The notes beneath the pieces were generated by a model. It was given only the letters and a program-made list of their open reading frames with translations, was not told the DNA's origin and did not search any database. A stretch of 43,837 nt of DNA from Rhizobium sullae (lineage in GTDB: Bacteria > Pseudomonadota > Alphaproteobacteria > Rhizobiales > Rhizobiaceae): contig NZ_FWER01000061.1 of NCBI RefSeq assembly GCF_900169785.1, positions 39,266 through 83,102 on the forward strand. The letters run 5' to 3'. Position numbers and translations under genes: made by a program. The number at the start of each line of letters is the position of its first letter. Position 1 is the stretch's first letter. This document shows positions 33,096 to 41,461 of the stretch, in pieces.

Positions 33096-33599
33096 TCCAC
33101 AACCTCAGGGTGGCGAACTGGAAGACTCACCTTAACAAAAATATGCCGCGATGCAACATAAACGTGAATATTCTGCTGCCCGAGGGAGGATTTTCCATTT
33201 CGGGAATATCCATTCTTCCCTACGGAAGGTGAGGCTTATCCAGCGAAACACACAATGCCGACAACACGAAACATTTGGTGCTGGAAGGATAAAAACATGA
33301 ATTAAACCAAGGTGGTACAAGGCCGCCTCAGATTATCCCAGCGCTGATTTTCAAGGTGTGAGCCAAGGTAGTCTTGAGTGGTCGAGGGGGATTGTGGGAC
33401 GACGACGCGACGATCGCGGTTGCGAACAAACGCAAAAGCGACGCGGATCTGGAAACCGATTGAGTGAGAATGTTCTTCCAACGTAAACGAGAATTTCCCC
33501 GCAGCTTTTGCTGTTGAGTGTGCTGAGGCATGAGAAGCTGTGCGGGAAAGCGGCGAGGTGGCCCCATCGTCGTACGAACAACCGGAAAGATAGACTATC

Positions 33600-33650
33600 A
33601 TGTCCAAAGTCGAAGATCTCAGCCGCTCAATAACTGTATTGGATCAAGCT
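33600..33650 (+). pseudogene. possible 5' stub of an IS110-type transposase gene
   Basis: The frame begins MSKVEDLSRSITVLDQ, which resembles the N-terminus I recall for a group of rhizobial IS110-family transposases. After about 17 residues the likeness stops and the frame ends within 62 codons, so only a stub would remain. No terminal repeats were found, so the call rests on memory of that N-terminus. Confidence 0.35.
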
Positions 33651-34744
33651 CGCACTGTGCTTCCATGCCGGAGCGCTCGGATGAGTCGCACTGATCACCG
33701 TCGGCTCGCTCTACGCACCTCAAGTGGAAACATTAAATTTACTGTCGTCTGCAAGAGAAAATTGATCGTAAGTACTCAACAGTATTAATCATATGCCTGT
33801 TGTATCTATACTTGATAGGGGACTGAGCGCAGTTTTTCTATCTGCGTGTTTGACATTTCAAGGTGAGTTTGTGCTCGTTGATGCCACCGGTGTGAAGCAT
33901 CGATTTCGGATTGCAGACATTAGAAATTATTCCGGTCTGCGATGCCGAAGCATGCCGAGACTTCGTTCTCGCACGTCGGAGCTCAACTAGCAGGGGGCCC
34001 GCGCGGGCTGATGCGCGATGCAGATTTGTCGCGGGCGGCGGCGAACCGGCCGCAATTGCGAGTGTCAAACGTGTCCGAGCACAAGAAAGAGACCGGCCCA
34101 GAACATGGCCGACAGCTCCGCTGCAACCAAGAATCCTATCGCATGCTCATGCATTCGTTTCCCCTCCAGGTCGCCGAGACGCGCGTGTATTTATCAGTCT
34201 CAGCGAAGGCACCGCATCGTAAGATATCGGTAGCTCTGACAACCCAGCCCATTGTCTGCGTCCCAATGTCATGCAACCGCAACGGATAATGGCGGCCATT
34301 TGTTCCGCCATGCCTCGATTGGCCGACGTCGCCGGTGCCTGCCGAACTGGCCGTGAGCTTCCGCGGGAACGAAATGTTCTGGCATACCTCGTCTGACATC
34401 GATGCAATCAACTTGCCTGCGGTGCGAATCTGGATTCGATGGTGACGTTCGCAAACACCTACGTCCGCAAGATGTGCTGCGATTAGCTGGATTGACGTAT
34501 TTCCTCAATCCCCTTCTCCTCAGAATATCGAAGCTAACCCGCCCTTCGAAGGTGGCTGGCTTGGGGCCTCTCGGACGTCACGCGCGCTCCTGAGTTTTGG
34601 GAAGCTGGCAGGCTCTTGCGGTGGGCGATTTTCCCATATGGAGCGGTTTCGGCGAGCGGCAAAACGCCTCTCATTTGCTCGTGAACTTCCGCTTCCCACC
34701 ACCCGTTGCGAAGCGATACGGCCCTTTTCGACCGATCAAGACAG

Positions 34745-34762
34745 AGGTGCGTGAACGCACCT
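34745..34762. repeat. perfect 8-base inverted repeat beyond the cpaA 3' end
   Basis: AGGTGCGT (34745-34752) and ACGCACCT (34755-34762) form a perfect dyad with a 2-base centre, about 60 bases past the cpaA stop. It may help end the cpaA transcript as a hairpin, though no T run follows, or be a protein site. Confidence 0.4.
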
Positions 34763-34823
34763 GGGCGGCAACATTTTCAAGTCGTTAGCTATGGTCTCTA
34801 GTTCTTCGCTTTCATGCTGGTGA

Positions 34824-35405
34824 TCACACCGGAAGCAGTAGTGCGGGAACTCCTGGTGCCCTGGAAGCGGACGTTGCCGGAGCGGCAGATTCTGCGGAGG
34901 GCACAGCAAGTGTGAGGAGAGCCGCGAAGACCATGACGACGCCATACGGTACCTTGCGGCTCGCCCGGATTTCCTCGATGCGCATAAAAAAGGCGAGATG
35001 CCTAAACGGCAGCGGCACCGGCAGCCGCAGCATCAGCAGCGTCGCGACGCCGAGGACGAGGAGAAAGATCGAAAACGGCAGCATGCCGTGCCAGCCGACG
35101 AAAAGGCCGATCGGCAGGAAGAGCTTGGCGTCACCGGCGCCGAACATCCGTAAAGACCAGAGCACGACACCTAGCGCGAACATCAGCAGGCCGGCACCGA
35201 CATCGCCGCCGATCCCAGTAGGGGCAAACAGCGTCGCGCCGACATCCTCGGAGCCCAGCATCACGGCCACGGCGCGCAGCGCATACAGGGTTACGAGCGC
35301 GAGGACGAGTGTGTTGGGAATTTTCCACGTTCGGAAATCAGTCCACCCGGCATAAAGAAAAAGCAATACGGAAAGCCACGTAGTAAAGCTCACTATTTGT
35401 AACAT
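34824..35405 (-). CDS. cpaA: Flp prepilin peptidase (A24 family)
   Basis: A 193-residue membrane aspartyl protease that processes Flp prepilin. The two catalytic aspartates are Asp23 in YAGWTDFRTWKIPN and Asp92 in GAGD (89-92). There are about five to six hydrophobic helices, and the methyltransferase part of larger PilD enzymes is absent, as usual for CpaA/TadV. The gene is divergent from the pilin gene across 264 bases. The C-terminal tail (about 30 residues, rich in Ala, Ser and Pro) is a little longer than needed. Confidence 0.92.
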   Translation of the reverse strand: MLQIVSFTTWLSVLLFLYAGWTDFRTWKIPNTLVLALVTLYALRAVAVMLGSEDVGATLFAPTGIGGDVGAGLLMFALGVVLWSLRMFGAGDAKLFLPIGLFVGWHGMLPFSIFLLVLGVATLLMLRLPVPLPFRHLAFFMRIEEIRASRKVPYGVVMVFAALLTLAVPSAESAAPATSASRAPGVPALLLPV

Positions 35406-35523
35406 GCCACCTAACTCTATTGGCGAAGATAATCTACAAATTCAGCTCTAAAGCCGATGCGTGCCCGCGATGGAACAGTTTTTGCGGCGCGATTTGTCGA
35501 GCCGCATCTTAACCATAAACTAT

Positions 35524-35539
35524 ATACGACGCTTCGTAT
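35524..35539. promoter_or_regulatory. inverted repeat ATACGA-CGCT-TCGTAT before the pilin gene
   Basis: Perfect 6-base arms with a 4-base spacer in the AT-rich gap between the divergent cpaA and flp genes, just upstream of the candidate flp promoter. It is placed to bind a regulator of one or both genes. Confidence 0.45.
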
Positions 35540-35552
35540 GCAATATCACTAA

Positions 35553-35582
35553 TTGACTAAATTAGAATTAACAGATTATTAA
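35553..35582 (+). promoter_or_regulatory. candidate promoter of the Flp pilin gene
   Basis: TTGACT (35553-35558) and TATTAA (35577-35582) are separated by 18 bases, a sigma-70-type layout, about 90 bases before the pilin ATG. The whole area is AT-rich. Inferred from sequence only. Confidence 0.45.
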
Positions 35583-35669
35583 TATACGTAGTCGGAGGGG
35601 TGGTCTCGACGGCAAGAGGCGGTGCCGGGGGGAATGACGGCGAGCCAAGTAACCTGGAGGTAATTCTCG

Positions 35670-35876
35670 ATGAAAGCACTTGTAAATAGTGTACGCGCTT
35701 TCGCGCGGGAAGAAGACGGCGTGGCACTGACTGAATATCTTATTCTGCTTGGTTTGCTGGTCGGCGGAGTTGTTGCATCAATTGTCTTGATCGGCGGACA
35801 ACTCAACACGGCATGGGGATCGTGGGCGACTTGGTTCGCAGCTCAAAACCTCGATGCGCCGACAGCGACTCCTTGA
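35670..35876 (+). CDS. Flp/Fap-type pilin
   Basis: A 68-residue prepilin. The leader ends at Gly17 and is followed by the Flp processing motif: G, four residues, Glu22-Tyr23 (DGVALTEYLILLGLLVG), then one hydrophobic helix that would form the fibre core. CpaA, encoded divergently, should cut after Gly17. The ribosome site GGAGGT (35656-35661) is strong. Being the major subunit it needs high expression, which the hairpin after the gene would help to separate from the assembly genes. Confidence 0.93.
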   Translation: MKALVNSVRAFAREEDGVALTEYLILLGLLVGGVVASIVLIGGQLNTAWGSWATWFAAQNLDAPTATP

Positions 35877-35893
35877 GTAGTGTTTTTGGAGCT

Positions 35894-35924
35894 GAAGAGA
35901 GGGGTTTTGTTAACGCCTCTCTTC
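35894..35924 (+). terminator. hairpin between the pilin gene and cpaB
   Basis: GAAGAGAGG (35894-35902) pairs perfectly with CCTCTCTTC (35916-35924) around a 13-base loop, followed by TAATTT. It begins 17 bases after the pilin stop. A partial terminator here would give much pilin mRNA and less assembly-gene mRNA. Confidence 0.6.
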
Positions 35925-35973
35925 TAATTTAGGCATATTGGAAGTATCCCACCCAGTGTAGCGAGTAGCGGTG

Positions 35974-36885
35974 ATGCGTTCTTCAACGATTTTCAGTCTC
36001 GTTATTGCTTTCGTGCTCGCAGGAGCAGCAGTTTTCGGAATGCGCGAGTATCTCGCCGATCAGCAGGCCCGGCTCCTGGCGATGGGCCGCACCAAGACGC
36101 AGGAAAAAACGCTGGTTGTCGCCGCCAAGCCGATGCGCTTCGGCGACCGGGTGCGCCCCGAAAACCTCAAGGCCATCCCATGGCCCTCAAACGAAACGCC
36201 CACAGGCTCGTTCGCAAGCATCGAGGCCGTAGTCGGCGACGATGCCCACCCGCGCTATGCCATGGAGGCGATCGATCCGGGCGAGCCGGTTCTGTCCTCG
36301 AAGATCACCGGAGCCGGCGAGCGGGCCACGCTGTCGGCGGCGCTCGACCAGGGCATGAAGGCGGTTTCCATCCGCGTCAACGACGTGCTCGGGGTCGCCG
36401 GCTTTGTGCGGCCTTCGGATCGCGTCGATGTGCTTCTGACACGGCTCGTGCGTGACCCGGCCGGCAACGACCAAACCTTTGTCGACGTGCTGCTGCAGGG
36501 CGTGAAGGTGTTGGCCGTGGACCAGACCGCGGACGAGCGCAAAGACGAGCCTTCCGTCGTGAAAACCGTGACCTTCGAGGTGACGACCGACGAGGCGCAG
36601 CGTCTCACGCTCGGCGCCACAATCGGCACGCTGTCGCTGACGCTTCGCAACATCGCCTCGTCCTCCGTCGAAGAGACCCGGCAGATCACGGTCGCCGATC
36701 TCGGCGGTGGGCCGACGGCGACCGAACTCGGCAAGGATCTGGCGAAGACGCCGGAGCGCGAAAAACAAGTTGAGATTGTCGAAAGCAACGTCGAACCGGC
36801 ATTGCCGATTGAGCCAAAGTGGGCGACTGTGGGCGTCTGGAACACGACCAAGCGCGAGGAGCACAGAGTCGGCCTGATCCAGTGA
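35974..36885 (+). CDS. cpaB: Tad pilus assembly protein CpaB (RcpC)
   Basis: A 303-residue periplasmic protein with an N-terminal membrane anchor (IFSLVIAFVLAGAAVFGM). It has a SAF-like domain (VVAAKPMRFGDRVRPENLKAIPWP) and the CpaB core GMKAVSIRVNDVLGVAGFVRPSDRVDVLLTR, which is highly typical. The protein is thought to help the outer-membrane secretin. The ATG at 35974 is used; a GTG stands one codon before. It is followed by cpaC after 5 bases. Confidence 0.93.
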   Translation: MRSSTIFSLVIAFVLAGAAVFGMREYLADQQARLLAMGRTKTQEKTLVVAAKPMRFGDRVRPENLKAIPWPSNETPTGSFASIEAVVGDDAHPRYAMEAIDPGEPVLSSKITGAGERATLSAALDQGMKAVSIRVNDVLGVAGFVRPSDRVDVLLTRLVRDPAGNDQTFVDVLLQGVKVLAVDQTADERKDEPSVVKTVTFEVTTDEAQRLTLGATIGTLSLTLRNIASSSVEETRQITVADLGGGPTATELGKDLAKTPEREKQVEIVESNVEPALPIEPKWATVGVWNTTKREEHRVGLIQ

Positions 36886-36890
36886 CATAG

Positions 36891-38426
36891 ATGCGGGATA
36901 CCCGCAGCGCGAGCGCGGCGGCCGAATGGGGGGTAAAGGCAGGCATGTCGAGGGGCAAGAGGGGAATCGCAAGGTCGAGCCTTGCGGCACTGGTCGCAGT
37001 GTTTTCGGCCTGTGTGTGCTGGGGGCCAGGCTTTACCGGGCGCGCCGACGCACAGGAAAAGTTCGTGACGCTCGGCGGATCGGTCCAGCGGGTCACGCTG
37101 CCTCCAAACGAGACGCTGACGCTCAATACCGGCCAGACGTTTGGCGATCTCGTCATCGGCAGCGCCGATATGATCGACGTGGTGCCGCTGTCAGACCGGT
37201 CGCTGTTCATTCGCGCCAAGCAGGTCGGCGCTACCAATATCTCGGTCTATGACGACAGCAAGAGACTGCTCGGCGTCATCGACGTCCGCGTCGCCAGCGA
37301 TTTCAGCGAGGCGGCCCTCGCCATCCGCTCCGCCGCGCCCCGGGCTCAGGTCAGGGTATTCAACTCCAACGATCGCATCCGCCTGACCGGCACCGTACGT
37401 GACGCCGTGGAACTGCAGCGGGTGATTGAAATCGCCCAGTCCTATTCCAGCCAGCCGGTGCTGAACCAACTGAGGGTCAGCGACAGCCAGCAGGTGATGC
37501 TGGAGGTCCGTATCATCGAAGCCTCGCGCCAGACGGGCCGCGACCTCGGGATCGGTTGGTCCGGGCAGGGCAACAACGGCATCGGCAAGGCAACGACCAG
37601 CCAGGGCATCGGAGTGGACGACGGCAGCCTCGTCCGCACCCTCCTCGACCCCAAGGGCGCGGCGACGGGCATGCAGCCCTTCGGCCAGCTGATCGCCAAA
37701 GTGCTGGAAATCTCCGGCGGCCAAATCGACGTGGTGATCAACGCGCTCGAGCAGAAGGGTGTAGTGCGCCGATTGGCGCAGCCGAACCTGATCGCCATGA
37801 GCGGCTCGACCGCCAGCTTCCATGCAGGCGGCGAAGTGCCGATCCTGACGACGACGACCAACGGCGCGACCGTCGCCACCGAGACTGACTATCGCCCCTT
37901 CGGCGTGCGGCTGACTTTCAAGCCGGTGGTTCTCGATGACGGCCTCATCAACCTGCAGATCGAGCCGGAAGTCTCCGAGCTCGATACGTCGATCAACGTC
38001 AACGGCAATCCGGGCTTCATCTCGCGCGCTGCCAGCACCACGGTAGCGCTGCGCGACGGGCAGAGCTTCGCAATGGCGGGGCTTTTGCAGTCGATCAATG
38101 CCAAGGACATCCAGCAATTGCCGGGTCTCGGGCAGATACCGATTCTCGGCGCGCTGTTCCGCTCGACGAGTTTCCAGAAAAAGGAATCCGACCTCGTCAT
38201 CGTAGTCACCCCGCATATCGTGCGGCCGGCGTCGCCAGGCGAGGACCTCTATAGTCCGCTCGACCAGACACGTTCATCGAACGATGCGGAGCTGTTCGCG
38301 CTCGGTATATTGGAAGTGGACAAGGACATGCTGCGCCGCTTTCGCAACGGCGAAGGTGTGAAGGGCCCCTATGGCCATCGTCTCGATCTGGATCAGGGAG
38401 GCCAACTTGCTGTTGCAAAAAGATAA
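36891..38426 (+). CDS. cpaC: Tad pilus secretin CpaC (RcpA)
   Basis: A 511-residue secretin that forms the outer-membrane pore for the pilus. After a signal region (SSLAALVAVFSACVCWG) come an N-terminal domain (RSLFIRAKQVGATNISVYD), a BON-like domain (IRLTGTVRDAVELQRVIEIA) and the secretin core (QQVMLEVRIIEASRQ, then GGEVPIL, VALRDGQSFAMAGLL, LPGLGQIPILGALFRS and DLVIVVTPHIVRP). The start may be the ATG at 36891 or that at 36945, which gives a more normal signal peptide (MSRGKRGIARSSLAAL). The end overlaps the following lipoprotein gene. Confidence 0.94.
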   Translation: MRDTRSASAAAEWGVKAGMSRGKRGIARSSLAALVAVFSACVCWGPGFTGRADAQEKFVTLGGSVQRVTLPPNETLTLNTGQTFGDLVIGSADMIDVVPLSDRSLFIRAKQVGATNISVYDDSKRLLGVIDVRVASDFSEAALAIRSAAPRAQVRVFNSNDRIRLTGTVRDAVELQRVIEIAQSYSSQPVLNQLRVSDSQQVMLEVRIIEASRQTGRDLGIGWSGQGNNGIGKATTSQGIGVDDGSLVRTLLDPKGAATGMQPFGQLIAKVLEISGGQIDVVINALEQKGVVRRLAQPNLIAMSGSTASFHAGGEVPILTTTTNGATVATETDYRPFGVRLTFKPVVLDDGLINLQIEPEVSELDTSINVNGNPGFISRAASTTVALRDGQSFAMAGLLQSINAKDIQQLPGLGQIPILGALFRSTSFQKKESDLVIVVTPHIVRPASPGEDLYSPLDQTRSSNDAELFALGILEVDKDMLRRFRNGEGVKGPYGHRLDLDQGGQLAVAKR

Positions 38427-38715
38427 GCGCGTGCTTCTCGTCTTTGTCGTCACCAGCCTCGTTTCCGGCTGCGCCGACTACATGAATCATCGAGACTCGA
38501 TCACCTTCGGGCTCGGGAATGCCGTGGAAGCCAACAAGGCCATCCATACGCAGGACCCGTTCCCGCCGGAAGCGCAGCGAACCCATATCGCCAGCGACGG
38601 CAAGGTGATCCGCAGGGTGGTCACCGAGTACCAGAACGCCGGATCGGCTATCGTGCAGCCGGTGCCAGCCATGGCGGCCAATGGTACGTCCAATGGGGCA
38701 GGCGTCGGCAAGTAA
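38407..38715 (+). CDS. small lipoprotein at the CpaD position
   Basis: A 102-residue protein from a TTG at 38407, which has AGGGAGG (38395-38401) 5 bases before it and gives a clean lipoprotein signal: LLVFVVTSLVSGC with a lipobox cysteine. The earlier ATG at 38371 would spoil the signal. It overlaps the end of cpaC by 20 bases. In other Tad loci the outer-membrane protein CpaD (about 200 residues or more) follows cpaC. This protein is about half that length and resembles CpaD mainly in position and in the HRDSITFGLGNAVEANKAIHTQDPFP segment, so it may be a short form. Confidence 0.75.
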   Translation: MLLQKDKRVLLVFVVTSLVSGCADYMNHRDSITFGLGNAVEANKAIHTQDPFPPEAQRTHIASDGKVIRRVVTEYQNAGSAIVQPVPAMAANGTSNGAGVGK

Positions 38716-38807
38716 CTATCGAACGGCATGAACGGCGGCAACGCCGGAAGGAAAAGACGCACAAGGCACGGAGGTCACGGCGTTAGCGCTGCGATGGGGG
38801 TATGCCA

Positions 38808-40340
38808 ATGCTTAGCAGGGTTATCAGACGGTTCTGGAATGATCATCATGGCTACGTCATCGCCTTGACGCTCATCGCCATGCCGCTGCTTCTCGGCTTT
38901 TCGCTGCTGGTCATCGATGTCGGCCGCAGTAGCAATCTGCATACCGAGCTGCAGAGTGCCGTCGATGCGATGGCGCTCGCCGGAGCCCGCGAACTCGACG
39001 GCCGCGACGACGCGATCGACCGGGCGGACGCGGCAATCGAGAAGCTTGCCAATACCGCGGCCTTCGGCGGCGGCGGGACGGGGATGTCGCTCGGCTCCTA
39101 TATCACCGTAGCCTATGATGCGGATGACGATGCGGCGAGCACGGTCAACGTGACATATCTCAAGGAAATTCCCGCCAACGACGACGTTCCAATCACCGGA
39201 TCCATGGTGGCGACGACAGCGAGCGAGGCATCCTACGCGCGGGTCGTCGCAAAGAATCAGGCACTAACGACAATCTTCCCGCTTCCGGTCGGCTTCGACC
39301 GGGACACCATCAATGTCTCCGCCGAGGCGGTTGCCGTGTACAAGATGGCCGCGTGCGATATTTCGCCAATATTCATCTGCAACCCGTTCGAAGATCAGGG
39401 CAAGACCGCCAACCAGGCGTTCGCCGACGGGGATTTTCACGGTGCCCTGATATCGATGCACCTTCCCTCCAATCAGGGCGACCCCGCCGGCCCGGGCAAC
39501 TTCGGGTTTCTCGAAGTACCTGACGGCAAGGGCGCCTCGGACCTCAGGGAATATTTTGCGGGAAACGGCGCGCCGATGTGCGTTGCAAGAAACAATACGG
39601 TCACAACGAAGCCCGGCAATACCGGTTCGGTCGAGGAGGCAATCAATACAAGGTTCGATATGATGGAGGGCGGCGCTGTACCGGGTAGTGTCACGCCCGG
39701 GCCCCCGGCGGTCAATGTGCGAAAGGGCGCGCAGAAGAAGGGCAACGGCGCGCCTACCTGCGATGCAAAGCCCACACTGTCCATCGACCCCGTGGTCGAC
39801 GAGGTCATGGCCTTTCCAGATGACCAAACATATCTCGTTGATGTGCCGACAAGTGGTGCTCGCGTTGGCAAAGGCGACTGGGACCTGGCGAATTACTGGC
39901 TGATCAACTACAACGAGTCGCTACCGGCCGCATTGTCGGGTTCACCACAGCCTTCCCGCTACGAAGTATATCTTTACGAGATTGCCAACGGATACTATGA
40001 GCGAACGTCTCAGGGCGGAGAGACCGGAAGGGCACTGTGTTACGGGAACACTGATCCACCTGCGTTCCCGGACAGAAGGATAACCATCGCGGCGCTGGTG
40101 GACTGCGGGGCCCAAGGGGCAATGAACGGCAAGACGGACGTCGATGTCGCCGCGTTCGGCAAGGTTTTTCTGACCCGTCCCGTCAAGACACACAACAATC
40201 TCGCCAAGATTAAAGGCAGTCCAACCGAAATACCCTTCCAGTACAATGCCATCGATATAGAAATCGTTGACATTACCGGTCAGGGCGGCCTCGGCTCGAT
40301 GGAGGAATACCTCCGCGAAGAATCGGAGCTGGTCCGATGA
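38808..40340 (+). CDS. TadG-like pilus assembly protein
   Basis: A 510-residue protein with a single N-terminal hydrophobic segment (GYVIALTLIAMPLLLGFSLLVIDVGR) followed by NLHTELQSAVDAMALAGARELDG, the Flp_N/TadG opening. The long remainder has paired cysteines and would lie outside the inner membrane. Members of this group act as pseudopilin-like or adaptor proteins. The ATG at 38808 lies 7 bases after GGGGG; an ATG at 38802 is also possible. Its stop overlaps the next gene as ATGA. Confidence 0.85.
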   Translation: MLSRVIRRFWNDHHGYVIALTLIAMPLLLGFSLLVIDVGRSSNLHTELQSAVDAMALAGARELDGRDDAIDRADAAIEKLANTAAFGGGGTGMSLGSYITVAYDADDDAASTVNVTYLKEIPANDDVPITGSMVATTASEASYARVVAKNQALTTIFPLPVGFDRDTINVSAEAVAVYKMAACDISPIFICNPFEDQGKTANQAFADGDFHGALISMHLPSNQGDPAGPGNFGFLEVPDGKGASDLREYFAGNGAPMCVARNNTVTTKPGNTGSVEEAINTRFDMMEGGAVPGSVTPGPPAVNVRKGAQKKGNGAPTCDAKPTLSIDPVVDEVMAFPDDQTYLVDVPTSGARVGKGDWDLANYWLINYNESLPAALSGSPQPSRYEVYLYEIANGYYERTSQGGETGRALCYGNTDPPAFPDRRITIAALVDCGAQGAMNGKTDVDVAAFGKVFLTRPVKTHNNLAKIKGSPTEIPFQYNAIDIEIVDITGQGGLGSMEEYLREESELVR

Positions 40341-40819
40341 TGATGGCGCTCCGCAATTTCGTCCGGCAAGGTCTTGGTCTCGGCTTCTGGTCAAGGCAGG
40401 AGGGAGCGGTACTGGCCGAAGCGCTGGTGGCGGTGCCCTTTGTGACGCTGTTCGCCGCCGGTATTCTCGAATTCGGCAACATTTTTTGGGAGCGGATGCA
40501 GATCGATGCAGGCCTGCGCGATGCGGGGCGCTATTTGTCGCGCTGTCGGCCGGCGTCGGCAACCTATGAGCCGACCTGCAATGAGGCGAGTGCGAGGACG
40601 ATCGCCTTTTACGGAACGCAAAGCCCGGCGGCCGACGCCAAACCGCGGGTTCCGGGCTGGAAGGACGCTGCCGACATCACCATCGCAGGGCCTGATGCCG
40701 ACGGCATCATCACCGTGCAGACCGCGCATGTCTATCAGACCTCTCCCCTGTTCGGCTGGCTCGGCCTTGATGCAATAACCATCAGTTCCTCGCATGAAGA
40801 GAGGTATATGGGATGGTGA
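40337..40819 (+). CDS. TadE-like pseudopilin (first)
   Basis: A 160-residue protein with the TadE pattern: SRQEGAVLAEALVAVPFVTLFAAGILEFGNIFWERMQIDAGLRDAGRYLSRC. It has a Glu at the fifth place after the small-residue cut site (EGAVLAEALV) and one membrane helix. TadE-type minor pilins are processed like Flp and help pilus assembly. It overlaps its neighbours by a few bases on both sides. Confidence 0.88.
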   Translation: MMMALRNFVRQGLGLGFWSRQEGAVLAEALVAVPFVTLFAAGILEFGNIFWERMQIDAGLRDAGRYLSRCRPASATYEPTCNEASARTIAFYGTQSPAADAKPRVPGWKDAADITIAGPDADGIITVQTAHVYQTSPLFGWLGLDAITISSSHEERYMGW

Positions 40820-41433
40820 GATCGCCCATTTTCTTCTGGCGGGACGAGCGCGGTGTGAGCCTTGCCGAAGGGCTGGTGACCTTCCCGCTCGTGATGCTGG
40901 TGTTCGCCGCCTTCGTCGAGTTCGGCTACGCCATGTCGCAATGGAACCAGACGGTCAAAGCCCTGCAATATGGCGCGCGCCTTGCGGCCGTTTCCGATCC
41001 GCTGACGACTGATTTCGATGATGTTTTCCCGATCGGCGCAGCCGATCCACTGAACAACGGGAACGCGACACCCAACGATGCGACGTTATCCTCGGTGTGC
41101 GGACCCGGACCCGCTCTTCCGAACTGCAGCGCCGAATTGAGCCGGGTCGTGACGGGGAGCGATGGCGACTGCGCGGCTGGCGATCCGCGCCCCGGCATCT
41201 GCGATCTCAACTGGCGCATCACGCCGGACAAGCTGATGGTGACCTATCAGCGCTCCGGGCTCGGCTACTGGGGCCGTCCGGACGGGCCGGTGCTGACCAT
41301 GCGCCTGGAAGTGCGCGACGTCACCTTCGACTTGCCCGTTCTCGGCGCCCTGTTAGGGCTCGACGACGTCACGATACCCGCCCATCCGGTGACGATCACC
41401 ACGGAAGACCTCAAGACTTGTTCAACCTGCTGA
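40813..41433 (+). CDS. TadE/TadF-like pseudopilin (second)
   Basis: A 206-residue protein with a similar opening: RDERGVSLAEGLVTFPLVMLVFAAFVEFGYAMSQWNQTVKALQYGARLAAV. One membrane helix precedes a periplasmic part with several cysteines, including a CSTC end. It is likely TadF or a second TadE. The ATG overlaps the end of the first pseudopilin gene by 7 bases. Confidence 0.88.
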   Translation: MVRSPIFFWRDERGVSLAEGLVTFPLVMLVFAAFVEFGYAMSQWNQTVKALQYGARLAAVSDPLTTDFDDVFPIGAADPLNNGNATPNDATLSSVCGPGPALPNCSAELSRVVTGSDGDCAAGDPRPGICDLNWRITPDKLMVTYQRSGLGYWGRPDGPVLTMRLEVRDVTFDLPVLGALLGLDDVTIPAHPVTITTEDLKTCSTC

Positions 41434-41461
41434 CTCCTTAAATATTGCGTAGGAAAGCGAA

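Larger units (their letters stand above)
33096..34823. other. 1.7-kb region without a convincing gene
   Basis: Many short frames on both strands but none with family-like sequence and a ribosome site, apart from the possible transposase stub at 33600. Base composition varies along it: AT-rich patches lie near 33240-33300 and 33740-33860, with GC-rich sequence around 33990-34060. It separates the polysaccharide genes from the Tad locus and looks like decayed mobile DNA plus promoter sequence for the sugar transferase gene. Confidence 0.5.

Noticed and set aside
33793..33990. 65-codon plus-strand frame in the gene-poor stretch
   Set aside because: No ribosome site, no family resemblance and a run of Arg/Ser codons at the end typical of non-coding frames.
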